Below, piece by piece: positions 32,483-40,786 of a stretch of DNA of 64,000 bases. Source of the DNA: Clostridia bacterium. Lineage in GTDB: Bacteria; Bacillota; Clostridia; Christensenellales; Aristaeellaceae. Made by a program: the position numbers and the translations under genes. The DNA is taken from positions 1 through 64,000 of the forward strand of contig JAFRNK010000124.1 in assembly GCA_017430225.1 (NCBI GenBank). Direction: 5' to 3'. Positions within the stretch are counted from its first letter, which is position 1, and each line of letters opens with the position of its first letter. The notes below the pieces were generated by a model. The model had not been told where the DNA came from. It searched no databases and worked only from the letters and a program-made list of their open reading frames with translations.

Positions 32483-33739
32483 ATGAGCTACGAAGAAGCA
32501 AAAAAATGCTATGCGGCCCTGGGTATCGACACGGATGCGGCGATTGAAAAGCTGAAAACGGTTCCCGTTTCCCTGCACTGCTGGCAGGGCGACGACGTGC
32601 GCGGCTTCGACACCGACCCCAGCAAGCCCCTGACCGGCGGCATCCAGACCACCGGCAATTATCCCGGCCGGGCAAGGACGCCGGAAGAACTGATGGCCGA
32701 CCTGGACAAGGTCCTGAGCCTGATTCCCGGCACGCCGAAAATGAACCTGCACGCCAGCTACGCGATCTTCGAAAACGGCGAGTGGGCGGACCGCGACAAG
32801 CTGGAACCCAAGCACTTCCGCAAGTGGGTGGAATACTGCAAGGAACGCGGCCTGGGCTGCGACTTCAACCCGACCTTCTTCTCCCACCCCAAGTGCGACC
32901 CGCTGACCCTGTCGAGCCCGAACGAGGAAACGCGCAAATTCTGGATCGAGCACGGGAAAGCCTGTATCCGCATCAGCAATTACCTGGCGGAGGAACTGGG
33001 CCAGCCCTGCGTGATGAACATCTGGACCGGCGACGGCTTCAAGGATATTCCCGCGGACCGCATGGGGCCGCGCGTGCGCTATCGCGAGGCCATCGACGAG
33101 ATCCTCACCGAGCCGTATGATTTCAGGAAGGTCAAGCCCTGCATCGAGAGCAAGGTGTTCGGCATCGGCGTGGAAGCCTATACCGTGGGCAGCGCGGAGT
33201 TTGCGCTCTCCTATGCCGCCATGAATATGGACAAGTGCATCCCGCTGATGGACAACGGCCATTATCATCCGACCGAAGTGGTCAGCGACAAGATCCCCGC
33301 GCTGCTGGCTTTCTTCCCGGAAATCGCCCTGCACGTCACACGTCCCATCCGCTGGGACAGCGACCACGTCGTGCTGTTTGACGACGAAACGAAGGAAATC
33401 GCCCGCGAGATCGTCCGCTGCGGAGGCCTGGAGGGCCGCGTGAACATCGCGCTGGACTATTTCGACGCGTCCATCAACCGTATCTCCGCGTGGGTGACGG
33501 GCTACCGCAACGTGCAGAAAGCGCTGCTTTACGCCCTGCTCCAGCCCAACGCGGATATGAAGGGCTTGCAGGACAGCGATCAGTTCTCGAAGCTGATGGT
33601 CGTGCAGGAAGAGCTCAAGACCATGCCTTTCGGCGAGGTGTGGAACGAATATTGCCGTGCCTGCGGCAAGCCCGCGGACGGCGAATGGTATCCCGAAATC
33701 GAAAAATATGAACAGAAAGTGCTGGTGAACCGCAAATGA
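32483..33739 (+). CDS. rhaA: L-rhamnose isomerase
   Basis: Converts L-rhamnose to L-rhamnulose. A 418-aa metal-dependent TIM-barrel enzyme. The family signatures SLHCWQGDDVRGFD, GGIQTTGNYPGRARTPEEL, MNLHASYAIFE, GLGCDFNPTFFSHPK, SKVFGIGVEAYTVGS and LMDNGHYHPTEVVSDK are all present. GGAGGG lies 8 nt before the ATG at 32483; upstream in-frame starts at 32453 and 32477 have worse spacing. It overlaps rhaD by ATGA. Confidence 0.97.
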   Translation: MSYEEAKKCYAALGIDTDAAIEKLKTVPVSLHCWQGDDVRGFDTDPSKPLTGGIQTTGNYPGRARTPEELMADLDKVLSLIPGTPKMNLHASYAIFENGEWADRDKLEPKHFRKWVEYCKERGLGCDFNPTFFSHPKCDPLTLSSPNEETRKFWIEHGKACIRISNYLAEELGQPCVMNIWTGDGFKDIPADRMGPRVRYREAIDEILTEPYDFRKVKPCIESKVFGIGVEAYTVGSAEFALSYAAMNMDKCIPLMDNGHYHPTEVVSDKIPALLAFFPEIALHVTRPIRWDSDHVVLFDDETKEIAREIVRCGGLEGRVNIALDYFDASINRISAWVTGYRNVQKALLYALLQPNADMKGLQDSDQFSKLMVVQEELKTMPFGEVWNEYCRACGKPADGEWYPEIEKYEQKVLVNRK

Positions 33740-34548
33740 AAAACATTCTTGAAGCGCCTTTCATGGTCGAAATGATCCGCACCGCCACGAATATGTACGC
33801 CCACGGCTGGGACGAGCGCAACGGCGGCAACATCAGCCTGATGCTGGACGCCAGTGAGGTCGCGGAATACCTCGATACCGCCTGCGTCCTGCGCACCATT
33901 CCTACCGGCTTTACGGCCCCGGAACTGGACGGCAGGTACTTCCTGGTCACCGGCACAGGCAAATATTTCAAGAACGTACAGTATGCGCCGGACGTCAATC
34001 TCGGCATCGTGCGCCTGAAGGAACAGGGCCAGCAGGCTGATCTGCTGTGGGGCTATACTGACGGCGGCCGCTTCACGAGCGAATTCCCGGCCCATATGAT
34101 GAGCCATGTCGCCCGCCTGAAGGTCGATCCCGACAACCGCGTGGTCATGCACTGCCATCCGGCGAACCTGCTGGCGATGACCTACGTCCACGACCTGGAC
34201 GAGAAGGCCTTCACGCGCACCCTGTGGCAGATGTGCACCGAGTGCATCGTCGTCTTCCCCGAAGGCGTGAACGTCCTGCCCTGGATGCTCTGCGGCACCA
34301 ACGAAATCGGCGAAGCGACCGCGGAGAAGATGCTCACAGCGCGCCTGGTGGTCTGGAGCCAGCACGGCATCTACGGCGCTGGCAAGGACCTGGACGAGAC
34401 CTTCGGCCTGATCGAGACCGCGGAAAAGGCCGCCGAGATCTATATGAAGATCGCGCATCTGCCGCTGGTCAACACCATCACCGACGACCAGATGCACCAG
34501 CTGGAAAAGAGATTCAATATCAAGGCCAGGGAAGGTTATCTGGACTGA
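33736..34548 (+). CDS. rhaD: Rhamnulose-1-phosphate aldolase
   Basis: Class II zinc aldolase splitting L-rhamnulose-1-phosphate into dihydroxyacetone phosphate and L-lactaldehyde. A 270-aa protein; zinc ligands His139 and His141 (VMHCHPANL) and a third His in WSQHGIYGAG are visible, with the catalytic Glu116 in TSEFPAH and the substrate loop NGGNIS. The start is in the rhaA stop codon. Followed by a strong terminator, ending the rhamnose operon. Confidence 0.97.
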   Translation: MKNILEAPFMVEMIRTATNMYAHGWDERNGGNISLMLDASEVAEYLDTACVLRTIPTGFTAPELDGRYFLVTGTGKYFKNVQYAPDVNLGIVRLKEQGQQADLLWGYTDGGRFTSEFPAHMMSHVARLKVDPDNRVVMHCHPANLLAMTYVHDLDEKAFTRTLWQMCTECIVVFPEGVNVLPWMLCGTNEIGEATAEKMLTARLVVWSQHGIYGAGKDLDETFGLIETAEKAAEIYMKIAHLPLVNTITDDQMHQLEKRFNIKAREGYLD

Positions 34549-34562
34549 TAACGGCATATTTC

Positions 34563-34595
34563 AAGAACCGCTGAGTTGATCGGCGGTTCTTTTAT
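34563..34595 (+). terminator. Rho-independent terminator of rhaBAD
   Basis: AAGAACCGC (34563-34571) pairs with GCGGTTCTT (34583-34591), followed by TTATT. Confidence 0.85.
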
Positions 34596-34627
34596 TGCTA
34601 TTGATCCTGTCTTAAGCATCAATGTAA

Positions 34628-34664
34628 AACCCGCGATCCGGTTTCTGCTTCCGGATCGCGGGTT
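34628..34664 (-). terminator. Terminator of the aldo/keto reductase operon, possibly bidirectional
   Basis: A perfect 14-bp stem AACCCGCGATCCGG/CCGGATCGCGGGTT with a 9-nt loop lies between two convergent units. The T-tract TTTTAC follows on the minus strand, so it mainly serves the minus-strand genes. Confidence 0.85.
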
Positions 34665-34698
34665 ATGATTATATGATCTTCAATCGCCAGGACTTCAG

Positions 34699-35541
34699 TT
34701 ATTCCTTTTCATAAGCCGGCTGCCAGTTGGCGAATCCGGCGAGGGCGGCGTCTGTGCGGGTATAGTAGCGCTTGTTCTTGTTGAGTTTGGCGATTTCCGC
34801 CATCTCATCATCGGTCAGGCTGAAGTCCAGAATATCCAGGTTGTCCCGGATATGAGCCACGTTCTTGCTGCCGGGGATGACCACGAATCCCATCTGGACG
34901 TGCCAGCGGAGGATGACCTGGGCGGGCGTCTTGCCGTACTTTTCACCCAGCATCCTGAAAACCGGCTCCTCGATCAGGCTCCTGTCGCCGTGACCCAGGG
35001 GATACCAGCTCATCAGCCGGATGCTGTATTTGTCCAGTGTTTTGCGCAGTTCGTCCTGAGGGAAATAGGGATGCGCCTCGACCTGGATGAACTGCGGTAC
35101 GATTTCCCATCTTGTTTCCAGTTCCGCGATATATTTGCCTTCGAAGTTGGAGATGCCGATGGCTTTCGCCTTGCCTTCACGATACGCTTTCTCCAGCTGC
35201 CGGTATCCTGCCAGCCAGCTGCCCGCGGGCTGGTGGATGTACAGCAGATCTACATAGTCCACGCCCAGCCGGGCCAGGGTTTCGTCAACTGCTTTGGGGT
35301 TCTCGTATTCAGAGGGCCAGAGTTTGGTGGACAGGAAGATTTTTTCCCGGGGTATGCCGCTTTCCCGCATGCCGTGGCCCACGGCGCGCTCATTTACGTA
35401 AGCGTTGGCGGTGTCGATGAGCCGATAGCCCATCTTCAGAGCTTCGCGTACGCTGTTCTGCGCGTCCGCGGGAGCCAGCATGAAAGTGCCGATGCCGATC
35501 ACCGGGCAGGTCAGGCCGTTGTTCAGCTTGATATGATCCAT
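34699..35541 (-). CDS. Aldo/keto reductase
   Basis: An NADPH-dependent carbonyl reductase of 280 aa with the catalytic tetrad Asp43, Tyr48, Lys73 and His103 (IDTANAY, STKLW, YIHQP), opening with IKLNNGLTCPVIGIGTF. The start at 35541 is supported by GGAGGAG 6 nt upstream; a longer frame up to 35619 overlaps the preceding gene. It is the last gene of a minus-strand redox operon with two flavodoxin-like genes. It might also reduce lactaldehyde from the neighbouring rhamnose pathway; that is speculation. Confidence 0.92.
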   Translation of the reverse strand: MDHIKLNNGLTCPVIGIGTFMLAPADAQNSVREALKMGYRLIDTANAYVNERAVGHGMRESGIPREKIFLSTKLWPSEYENPKAVDETLARLGVDYVDLLYIHQPAGSWLAGYRQLEKAYREGKAKAIGISNFEGKYIAELETRWEIVPQFIQVEAHPYFPQDELRKTLDKYSIRLMSWYPLGHGDRSLIEEPVFRMLGEKYGKTPAQVILRWHVQMGFVVIPGSKNVAHIRDNLDILDFSLTDDEMAEIAKLNKNKRYYTRTDAALAGFANWQPAYEKE

Positions 35542-35555
35542 GATTGTCTCCTCCT

Positions 35556-36545
35556 TCAGTTGTGGGCGATCCACTGCCCATTGGTTTTTGTGAAATGCGC
35601 GGTTACAGGAAGCGTCCAACTGCCCGACGCGCCGTAGACCTTTGCCTTTAGGGTGACGGAGGCGGACAGGGCAGCCTCGTTGCCGTCGACTGTGATCTTC
35701 AGGTTCTGGATATCGTAAGCGAAATAGTTTAGGGTGCCGTCAGCAATCTCGCCGAAGAACTCTGCTTTCGTCTGCTTTTTGCCGGACATGTGGGTGAAAG
35801 TCGTGCCGTCCTCATATAGCCTGTCCAGGGTTTCGATATCCTTGTCGATCATAGCCTGCTGGATGGCTTCATAGGCAGCCAGCACTTCTGCCTCCGCACC
35901 TGCGGTCGTCTTTTTCATATGCATTCCCTCCAGCCATGGTTCAATCAGCGACTTTGTACGTTCCGGATCTTCCTGGGCGGTCTTGCCCTGGATCGCCAGC
36001 CCCTGCAGGACAGTACAGTTGGGCAAAGCCTTTTCGATGACCCGCTGTGTACCGGACTGCCCGCTGCCTTCGTGAGTGTTGAAGGGAATCACGGTTTTGC
36101 CGGTCAGGTCGTGGGTTTCCATAAAGGTATAGATGGCCTGCGGCATCCGGCCGTGCCAGATGGGATAACCGATGAAGACCACGTCGTAGTCCGCCATGTT
36201 CTCTACCTGTGCGGCCAGTTCTGGACGGGCGTCGGTGTCGATCTCCTCCTGGGCCACCCGCAGCATGGAGGCGTAGTCTTCCGGATAGGGCGTCACCGTA
36301 CGGATCTCGAACAGGTCGCCGCCGGTCAGTTCCGCGATGACGGCCGCCATCATGGCGGTGTTGCCCTTCTCGATATAGCCCGCGTAGGCGGCGCTGGCGG
36401 AACCCTCCCGGGTCACGCCGACATTGTAATTCTCCCCGGCGCGGGAAAGATAGACTACCAGAATGCACGGGGCCGTCTCCTCCGCCATGGCGGATGGGAT
36501 CAGCAGCGCCAGCAGCAGGATCACAGCAAACAGTTTTTTCATCAT
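35556..36545 (-). CDS. Exported flavodoxin-like protein fused to an NTF2-like domain
   Basis: A 329-aa protein. A signal peptide with an AMA-EE type cleavage site (residues 1-21) precedes a flavodoxin-like domain (about 27-200, VVYLSRAGENYNVG for the FMN phosphate, FIGYPIWHGRMPQAI, FNTHEGSGQSGT). A C-terminal NTF2/SnoaL-like domain (about 215-329, EVLAAYEAIQQAMIDKDIET) follows. FMN proteins are rarely sent outside the cell in Firmicutes, so the fusion is unusual. Shine-Dalgarno GGGGAG. It lies between a cytoplasmic flavodoxin and an aldo/keto reductase on the same strand. Confidence 0.85.
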   Translation of the reverse strand: MMKKLFAVILLLALLIPSAMAEETAPCILVVYLSRAGENYNVGVTREGSASAAYAGYIEKGNTAMMAAVIAELTGGDLFEIRTVTPYPEDYASMLRVAQEEIDTDARPELAAQVENMADYDVVFIGYPIWHGRMPQAIYTFMETHDLTGKTVIPFNTHEGSGQSGTQRVIEKALPNCTVLQGLAIQGKTAQEDPERTKSLIEPWLEGMHMKKTTAGAEAEVLAAYEAIQQAMIDKDIETLDRLYEDGTTFTHMSGKKQTKAEFFGEIADGTLNYFAYDIQNLKITVDGNEAALSASVTLKAKVYGASGSWTLPVTAHFTKTNGQWIAHN

Positions 36546-36558
36546 GTTCTTCTCCCCG

Positions 36559-37071
36559 TCACACGCTCTTCTTCACCCAGGCCGCCACCTGCTTTTCGGA
36601 GGAGGCCGAGCTGCCGCCGTGGATGGACAGGCCAGGCTTTACGATCGCGCCGGGGCAGGAAGCCTTGATATCCCGTTCGCTGCTGCCCAGCCCGCTGCCC
36701 TCGTTGGTGCAGAAGGGGACGATCTTCTTGCCTGTCCAGTCGAAGGCGTCCAGCACCGTGAACATGAACATCGGCATGGTGCCCCACCAGTTGGGATAGC
36801 CGATGAAGATCGTGTCATAGCCGTCAAGGCTCTCCGGCAACCGCTTTACGGCGGGACGCTCGTTGCCGCGCTGTTCGGCCTGTGCTTCCTTGATGCAGGT
36901 CATATAGGATGCCGAATACTCCCGCACCGGCTCGACCTCGAACAGGTCGCCGCCGACAGCTTTCTGAATGAACTCCGCCACGCGTTCGGTGTTGCCCTTG
37001 CTGATAGTCTGGATGCTGCCGTTCACATAGTTCTTGCCCTTGCGGGAGTAATACAGAATCAGGTTAGCCAT
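36559..37071 (-). CDS. Flavodoxin
   Basis: A 170-aa flavodoxin: LILYYSRKGKNYVNG is the FMN phosphate-binding region, IFIGYPNWWGTMPMFMF and FCTNEGSGLGSSE are isoalloxazine-binding loops. Probably an electron carrier for cytoplasmic reductases. First gene of the minus-strand redox operon, 13 nt from the exported flavodoxin gene and divergent from a TetR regulator. Confidence 0.92.
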   Translation of the reverse strand: MANLILYYSRKGKNYVNGSIQTISKGNTERVAEFIQKAVGGDLFEVEPVREYSASYMTCIKEAQAEQRGNERPAVKRLPESLDGYDTIFIGYPNWWGTMPMFMFTVLDAFDWTGKKIVPFCTNEGSGLGSSERDIKASCPGAIVKPGLSIHGGSSASSEKQVAAWVKKSV

Positions 37072-37118
37072 AGCGTTCTCCTCCTTGGCAACTCGGGTTG
37101 CTTAATTCCTACGATTGG

Positions 37119-37147
37119 ATTATAATGGACAACGGAAACAGTAACAA
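37119..37147 (-). promoter_or_regulatory. Promoter of the flavodoxin operon
   Basis: On the minus strand TTGTTA (37142-37147), 17-nt spacer, TATAAT (37119-37124), in the 149-bp gap shared with tetR; likely controlled by the adjacent TetR protein. No clear palindromic operator was found. Confidence 0.75.
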
Positions 37148-37220
37148 TGGTCACTTTTTCAGATGAGAACACTTATGCCACTCTTTTGCGGAAATGGTTG
37201 CATAAAGTTTGGAGGAACCT

Positions 37221-37820
37221 ATGAAACTGACGGGAACAGAGGATCTGCGGGTGCAGAAAACCATCGAAGCCATCCGTGCTGTCTTTGAACAGATGATCTG
37301 TGAGATGGACTATCACGAGATGACGGTCAAAGAACTGTGCGAGCGGGCTAAGATTAACAAGAAGACCTTCTACCGGTATTATCCCACCATGGATGACCTG
37401 CTGCTGGAACTGCAGATGGAGATTTCTTCCGAGTATATCGAGATGATCTCGCATTACCGGCTGCCGGAGGAACTGGACAAAGTGAACGAGACCTTTTTCC
37501 GTTATTCTGTCAGCAAGGGTGAGGTCTACGAGAAGATCACCTGCGCGGCGGGCTATACGTCGATCCGGAATAAGATGATCGACAGGGTCAATGAGGCCAC
37601 CTGGGGCAGGAGCGCCTGGTTCAACAACATTCCCGAATGGCAGCGGCATATGCTGATCGTCTATGTCCAGTTCACCATCGTGGAACTGTACAAACAATGG
37701 GTGGCGGACGGCAAAAAGACCCCCGTAGAGGAGGTCATCAAAATGAGCAATTGTTTGATTTGTCAGGGGATCGACGGATTCAGGAATCCGACTGTTGCGG
37801 TCAGGCGCGGTTTCCCCTGA
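37221..37820 (+). CDS. TetR/AcrR family transcriptional regulator
   Basis: A 199-aa regulator. The N-terminal helix-turn-helix is clear (MTVKELCERAKINKKTFYRY, about residues 35-54), followed by an all-helical ligand domain. ATG 37221 has GGAGG at 5-nt spacing; a TTG four codons upstream is unlikely. It is divergent from the flavodoxin operon and probably represses it in response to a small molecule. It ends 11 nt before the convergent pgmB stop with no terminator visible between. Confidence 0.9.
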   Translation: MKLTGTEDLRVQKTIEAIRAVFEQMICEMDYHEMTVKELCERAKINKKTFYRYYPTMDDLLLELQMEISSEYIEMISHYRLPEELDKVNETFFRYSVSKGEVYEKITCAAGYTSIRNKMIDRVNEATWGRSAWFNNIPEWQRHMLIVYVQFTIVELYKQWVADGKKTPVEEVIKMSNCLICQGIDGFRNPTVAVRRGFP

Positions 37821-37831
37821 GCCGGAGCTGA

Positions 37832-38467
37832 TCAAATGACGGGAATCAGCTGCGTCAGCCGGTCCAGATGATAAGCGGCCCTCATGTCGTCCCTGGCGTC
37901 GCCGACGGCGGCGCAGTCGAAGCCGCCGGCCACGGCTGCTTTGACGCCGGCATGGGCGTCCTCCACCACGAGGCAGTCCTTCGGCGCGAGCCCGAGCATT
38001 TCCGCGGCTTTCAGGAATACCTCGGGATGGGGTTTGGAATGGGTGATGCAGTTGCCGTCGGCGACGGCGTCGAAGAAAGAGCCCAGGCCGATCTGTTCCA
38101 GGATGAAGGGCGTATTTTTGCTGGAGGATCCGATTGCCAGCTTCAGGCCGGCCTTCCGGAGCGCGTCCAGCGCCGTTTTTACGTCGTCCGGTAGATCGTC
38201 CGGGGTCATCCGGCGCAGCAGCTGCCGGTAGAGGTCGTTCTTTTCTTCCGCGAAAGCGGCCTTCTCGTCGGCGGTGTATGTTTTCTCAGCCTTTTCCAGG
38301 ATGATGTCCAGGCTCGCCATGCGGCTGACGCCGCGCAGCAGGTTGTTGCGTTCCCGGTCGAAGGGGATTTCCAACCTGTCGGCGAGGGCTTTCCATGCCA
38401 GATAGTGGTATTCGTCGGTGGAGCAGATGACGCCGTCCAGGTCAAAAATGATTCCTTTGTACTTCAT
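37832..38467 (-). CDS. pgmB: Beta-phosphoglucomutase
   Basis: Converts beta-glucose-1-phosphate to glucose-6-phosphate. A 211-aa HAD-superfamily enzyme: nucleophile Asp9 and Asp11 in FDLDGVICSTDEYHYLAWK, the substrate loop LRGVSRMASLDIIL, KLAIGSSSKNTPFIL, and the metal site VVEDAHAGVKAA. Third gene of a minus-strand operon behind a LacI operator (about 40600). Its product is exactly what is needed downstream of the two inverting GH65 phosphorylases at 42743-47206. Confidence 0.95.
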   Translation of the reverse strand: MKYKGIIFDLDGVICSTDEYHYLAWKALADRLEIPFDRERNNLLRGVSRMASLDIILEKAEKTYTADEKAAFAEEKNDLYRQLLRRMTPDDLPDDVKTALDALRKAGLKLAIGSSSKNTPFILEQIGLGSFFDAVADGNCITHSKPHPEVFLKAAEMLGLAPKDCLVVEDAHAGVKAAVAGGFDCAAVGDARDDMRAAYHLDRLTQLIPVI

Positions 38468-38485
38468 ACTTGGTACCCTGCTGCC

Positions 38486-39088
38486 TCAGTAGACGCAGAT
38501 TTCCGCCGCCTGGGCGCCCATGGTGCGGGAGGCTGTGCTCATGGTGAAAATCAGTTTAACGAAGGCAGCCTGCACGGGATCGAAGTCGATCCTGATGCGG
38601 TTGCCGGTTTCCGGATCGAACTGATGTTTGTCCGGTGCGGCGACTTCTGTATAGTTTTCACCGTCAGTGCTGACCTGAACGGCGATTTCCTGAATGCGCG
38701 GCTCCCAGATCGAGGAGGGGTTGAGGCAGACGGCGACCGTGCTGACCGTGTATTCGCCTTGCAAGTCTATGGCCATTTCGGCCGGCCAGCCTCTGCTCTC
38801 CCAATAGGTATCGGTTTTCCCGTCGTTCACGTTCTTGCTGACATATACGTCAGCGTGCGCGCCGGAGAAGACGGGCTTCCCCAGGGCGTAGTTTTCCGTT
38901 TCGGGCAGCGGGACATAATTGTCCGCCGGATCGGGGAAGCAGGGCGGGCGCTCAGCATGCGTCTGGTCCGGAGCAGGGACGATGGTGATGATCGTTTCGA
39001 TTTGATCAATGCTTTCGGCGCATACAGCCAGGGACAGCATCAGCAGTACGGCAGCTGCCAGCAGCAAAACGATAGACTTCTTATTCAT
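38486..39088 (-). CDS. Secreted protein with discoidin (F5/8 type C)-like domain
   Basis: A 200-aa protein with a signal peptide (about residues 1-25, ending AVCAES) and a galactose-binding-like beta-sandwich (about 65-200: ENYALGKPVFSGAHADVYVS, ESRGWPAEMAIDLQ, EIAVQVSTDGENYT). Likely a glycan-binding protein outside the cell. AAAGGAG precedes ATG 39088; an ATG at 39106 overlaps the previous stop. It lies between the GH49-like glycanase and pgmB, 14 and 18 nt away, in the same LacI-controlled operon. Confidence 0.85.
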   Translation of the reverse strand: MNKKSIVLLLAAAVLLMLSLAVCAESIDQIETIITIVPAPDQTHAERPPCFPDPADNYVPLPETENYALGKPVFSGAHADVYVSKNVNDGKTDTYWESRGWPAEMAIDLQGEYTVSTVAVCLNPSSIWEPRIQEIAVQVSTDGENYTEVAAPDKHQFDPETGNRIRIDFDPVQAAFVKLIFTMSTASRTMGAQAAEICVY

Positions 39089-39102
39089 GTGATGCTCCTT
39101 TC

Positions 39103-40563
39103 TCACTCGACCGTGATGCCGTCGCAGTAATCGTTCAGGGAAATCTTCATGTCCTTCAGGCTCGTCATGGGCGTGCCGAGGATCGAAACGTTCCTGAGGG
39201 TCACGTTCGTGATGCGGTGTTCCTCATCCTGACCGGAGAAGCGGGAACGCGGCACTTTGCCGTCCACCGTGTTCACGACGGTCAAGCCGTCGATGAGGAC
39301 GTCGTCGATGGTGCCGAATTCGTCGCGGACGGTGGACCAGGAGGAGTTCTGGAGAGTCATTTCGATCAGTTCTTTGTTATTCCCGTTGTCGCCCTGCATG
39401 AAGGCGTTCTCCACGACGATATTGTGGTAGGCGATGCTGTGCACAAAGGCGTCGTCACTGTTGTGGATGCTGATGACAGGCTTGTGGAAGTTGTACAGCA
39501 CGGTGATGTCTTCAAACAGCACCTCGCTGATTTCGGGGTCCAGCACCCACCCTTTGTCGGTCTCGTAGCCGATTTCCATGGACTGCGCCAGGTCGGTCCA
39601 GACCTGGATATTGCGGAAGGTGATCCCCTTGGTGGAGCCGGAATAGTTTTTGATGACCAGGCTGTCGTCCCAGGTCCGGGCGAAGCAGTTGGTCACCACG
39701 TGGTCTGTGCAGGACTGGAAGGTGAATCCGTCGCCGTTCTGGCGTCCGGAGATCACTTTCACATTGTCGATCCGGACGTTTTTCGAGGAGTAGGAGTTGA
39801 CGTTCCAGCAGTTGGAGTTGGCGACGATAACGCCTTCGACCGTAATATTCTTGGAATGGTTCAGGTCGATGGGCACACGAGCGTACGAGCCGGGCTGGTT
39901 CCAGGCCGGATAGTCGCTCCCGTCGATGATGCCGCGGCCGCAGATGCGGACGTTCTTGGCATTGGCGACGGAGATGATGGAATGGAGCACGGCGCCGCCG
40001 GAAATGTACAGCGTCTGATCGTCATGCAGGGCAATCGCGTCGATGACCCATTCGCCGGGACCGATCCACAGGACGTTGGGGTCGTTCTGATCCGGCACTT
40101 CGCTCTCCAGCGGATTGGCGAACAGATGGAGCGCTTTATTGACGCTGCCGTTGAATACGACCGTATACTGCCCCGGTTCCGTGATCATAAACCGGACGGT
40201 GCCGTCTGCGACCGTGGGGGAGATGCCCCAGGACTTCGGCAGGACTTCCGCGCTTTCAACCGCCTTGCCGAGCCCGGGCATTTGGATTTCGATCAGGGCT
40301 TTGCCGCTGAAATCGAAATAAGCCATGGGGGTGGAACTCGGCTGAGTGTTGGCGTTCCAGATATGCTCATGGTTGACCATGACGTCGTAGACGAAAAGCT
40401 CATATCCGTTTACGCTGACTTTCGCGGCTTCGGAGCTCGTCATGGTTTTTGGGCCTTCATAAATCGTCAGCAGGGTGGGGGCGGATTCCGCCACGCCCGT
40501 TGAAACAGCCGCAATACACAGCAAAACCAGTACCGCAGCCAGCAGGGTCCGTGTTTTCTTCAT
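39103..40563 (-). CDS. Secreted right-handed beta-helix glycosidase, GH49/GH28-like
   Basis: A 486-aa protein. A signal peptide (about residues 1-25) precedes an N-terminal beta-sandwich (about 30-155) and a parallel beta-helix (about 165-486). The NGDGFTFQSC (Asp278) and TWDDSLVIKNYSG (Asp299/Asp300) segments resemble the three catalytic acids of GH49 dextranases and isopullulanases, followed by the SMEIGYE strand. A GH28-like polygalacturonase role is the alternative. Context favours an alpha-glucan, since GH65 phosphorylases and beta-phosphoglucomutase share its regulon. First gene of its operon, with promoter and operator directly upstream. Confidence 0.75.
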   Translation of the reverse strand: MKKTRTLLAAVLVLLCIAAVSTGVAESAPTLLTIYEGPKTMTSSEAAKVSVNGYELFVYDVMVNHEHIWNANTQPSSTPMAYFDFSGKALIEIQMPGLGKAVESAEVLPKSWGISPTVADGTVRFMITEPGQYTVVFNGSVNKALHLFANPLESEVPDQNDPNVLWIGPGEWVIDAIALHDDQTLYISGGAVLHSIISVANAKNVRICGRGIIDGSDYPAWNQPGSYARVPIDLNHSKNITVEGVIVANSNCWNVNSYSSKNVRIDNVKVISGRQNGDGFTFQSCTDHVVTNCFARTWDDSLVIKNYSGSTKGITFRNIQVWTDLAQSMEIGYETDKGWVLDPEISEVLFEDITVLYNFHKPVISIHNSDDAFVHSIAYHNIVVENAFMQGDNGNNKELIEMTLQNSSWSTVRDEFGTIDDVLIDGLTVVNTVDGKVPRSRFSGQDEEHRITNVTLRNVSILGTPMTSLKDMKISLNDYCDGITVE

Positions 40564-40590
40564 CGTCGCATCTCCTTCCGGTTCAAAGAA

Positions 40591-40607
40591 AGTTTAACGC
40601 TAAACCT
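40591..40607. promoter_or_regulatory. LacI-type operator O1
   Basis: Read on the minus strand: AGGTTTA-GCGT-TAAACT, matching the 18-bp palindrome at 40741-40758 except at the outer base pairs. It starts 10 nt downstream of the -10 box of the GH49-like gene promoter. Confidence 0.85.
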
Positions 40608-40617
40608 CTCTATTTGC

Positions 40618-40646
40618 ATTATACTATGGGGCGGAAGAATATGCAA
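40618..40646 (-). promoter_or_regulatory. Promoter of the GH49-like/discoidin/pgmB operon
   Basis: On the minus strand TTGCAT (40641-40646), 17-nt spacer, TATAAT (40618-40623), directly upstream of operator O1. Confidence 0.85.
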
Positions 40647-40698
40647 GATGGAAATAGAGGATATGGCAAAATAAAAACAAGAAAATGTTAAATGGTGC

Positions 40699-40727
40699 TT
40701 GACAGGGCTGTCGCAATCTGCTATAAT
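40699..40727 (+). promoter_or_regulatory. Promoter of the secreted binding-protein gene
   Basis: TTGACA (40699-40704), 17-nt spacer, TATAAT (40722-40727): full consensus, upstream of operator O2. Confidence 0.92.
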
Positions 40728-40740
40728 CTGCTCAAAAGAT

Positions 40741-40758
40741 AGGTTTAGCGTTAAACCT
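40741..40758. promoter_or_regulatory. LacI-type operator O2 (perfect 7-bp arms)
   Basis: AGGTTTA-GCGT-TAAACCT, perfect inverted arms around a 4-nt centre, 13 nt after the -10 box. Best copy of the three operators in the window. Confidence 0.88.
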
Positions 40759-40786
40759 ATATAAAAATGACTGAGGAGGTCGTATT

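Noticed and set aside
31130..33367. A 745-codon open frame opposite rhaB and rhaA
   Set aside because: Spans two well-supported plus-strand genes and shows no domain.
32414..34574. An identical 12-mer (AAGAACCGCTGA) at the end of rhaB and in the rhaD terminator, considered as a scar of a deletion that shortened rhaB
   Set aside because: Identical 12-mers are expected by chance many times in 64 kb, and the flanks do not match.
39103..40563. Polygalacturonase (GH28) as the main call for the secreted beta-helix protein
   Set aside because: The NxD...DD spacing, the following IKNYSG and the alpha-glucan regulon fit GH49 better, although GH28 remains a possible alternative.
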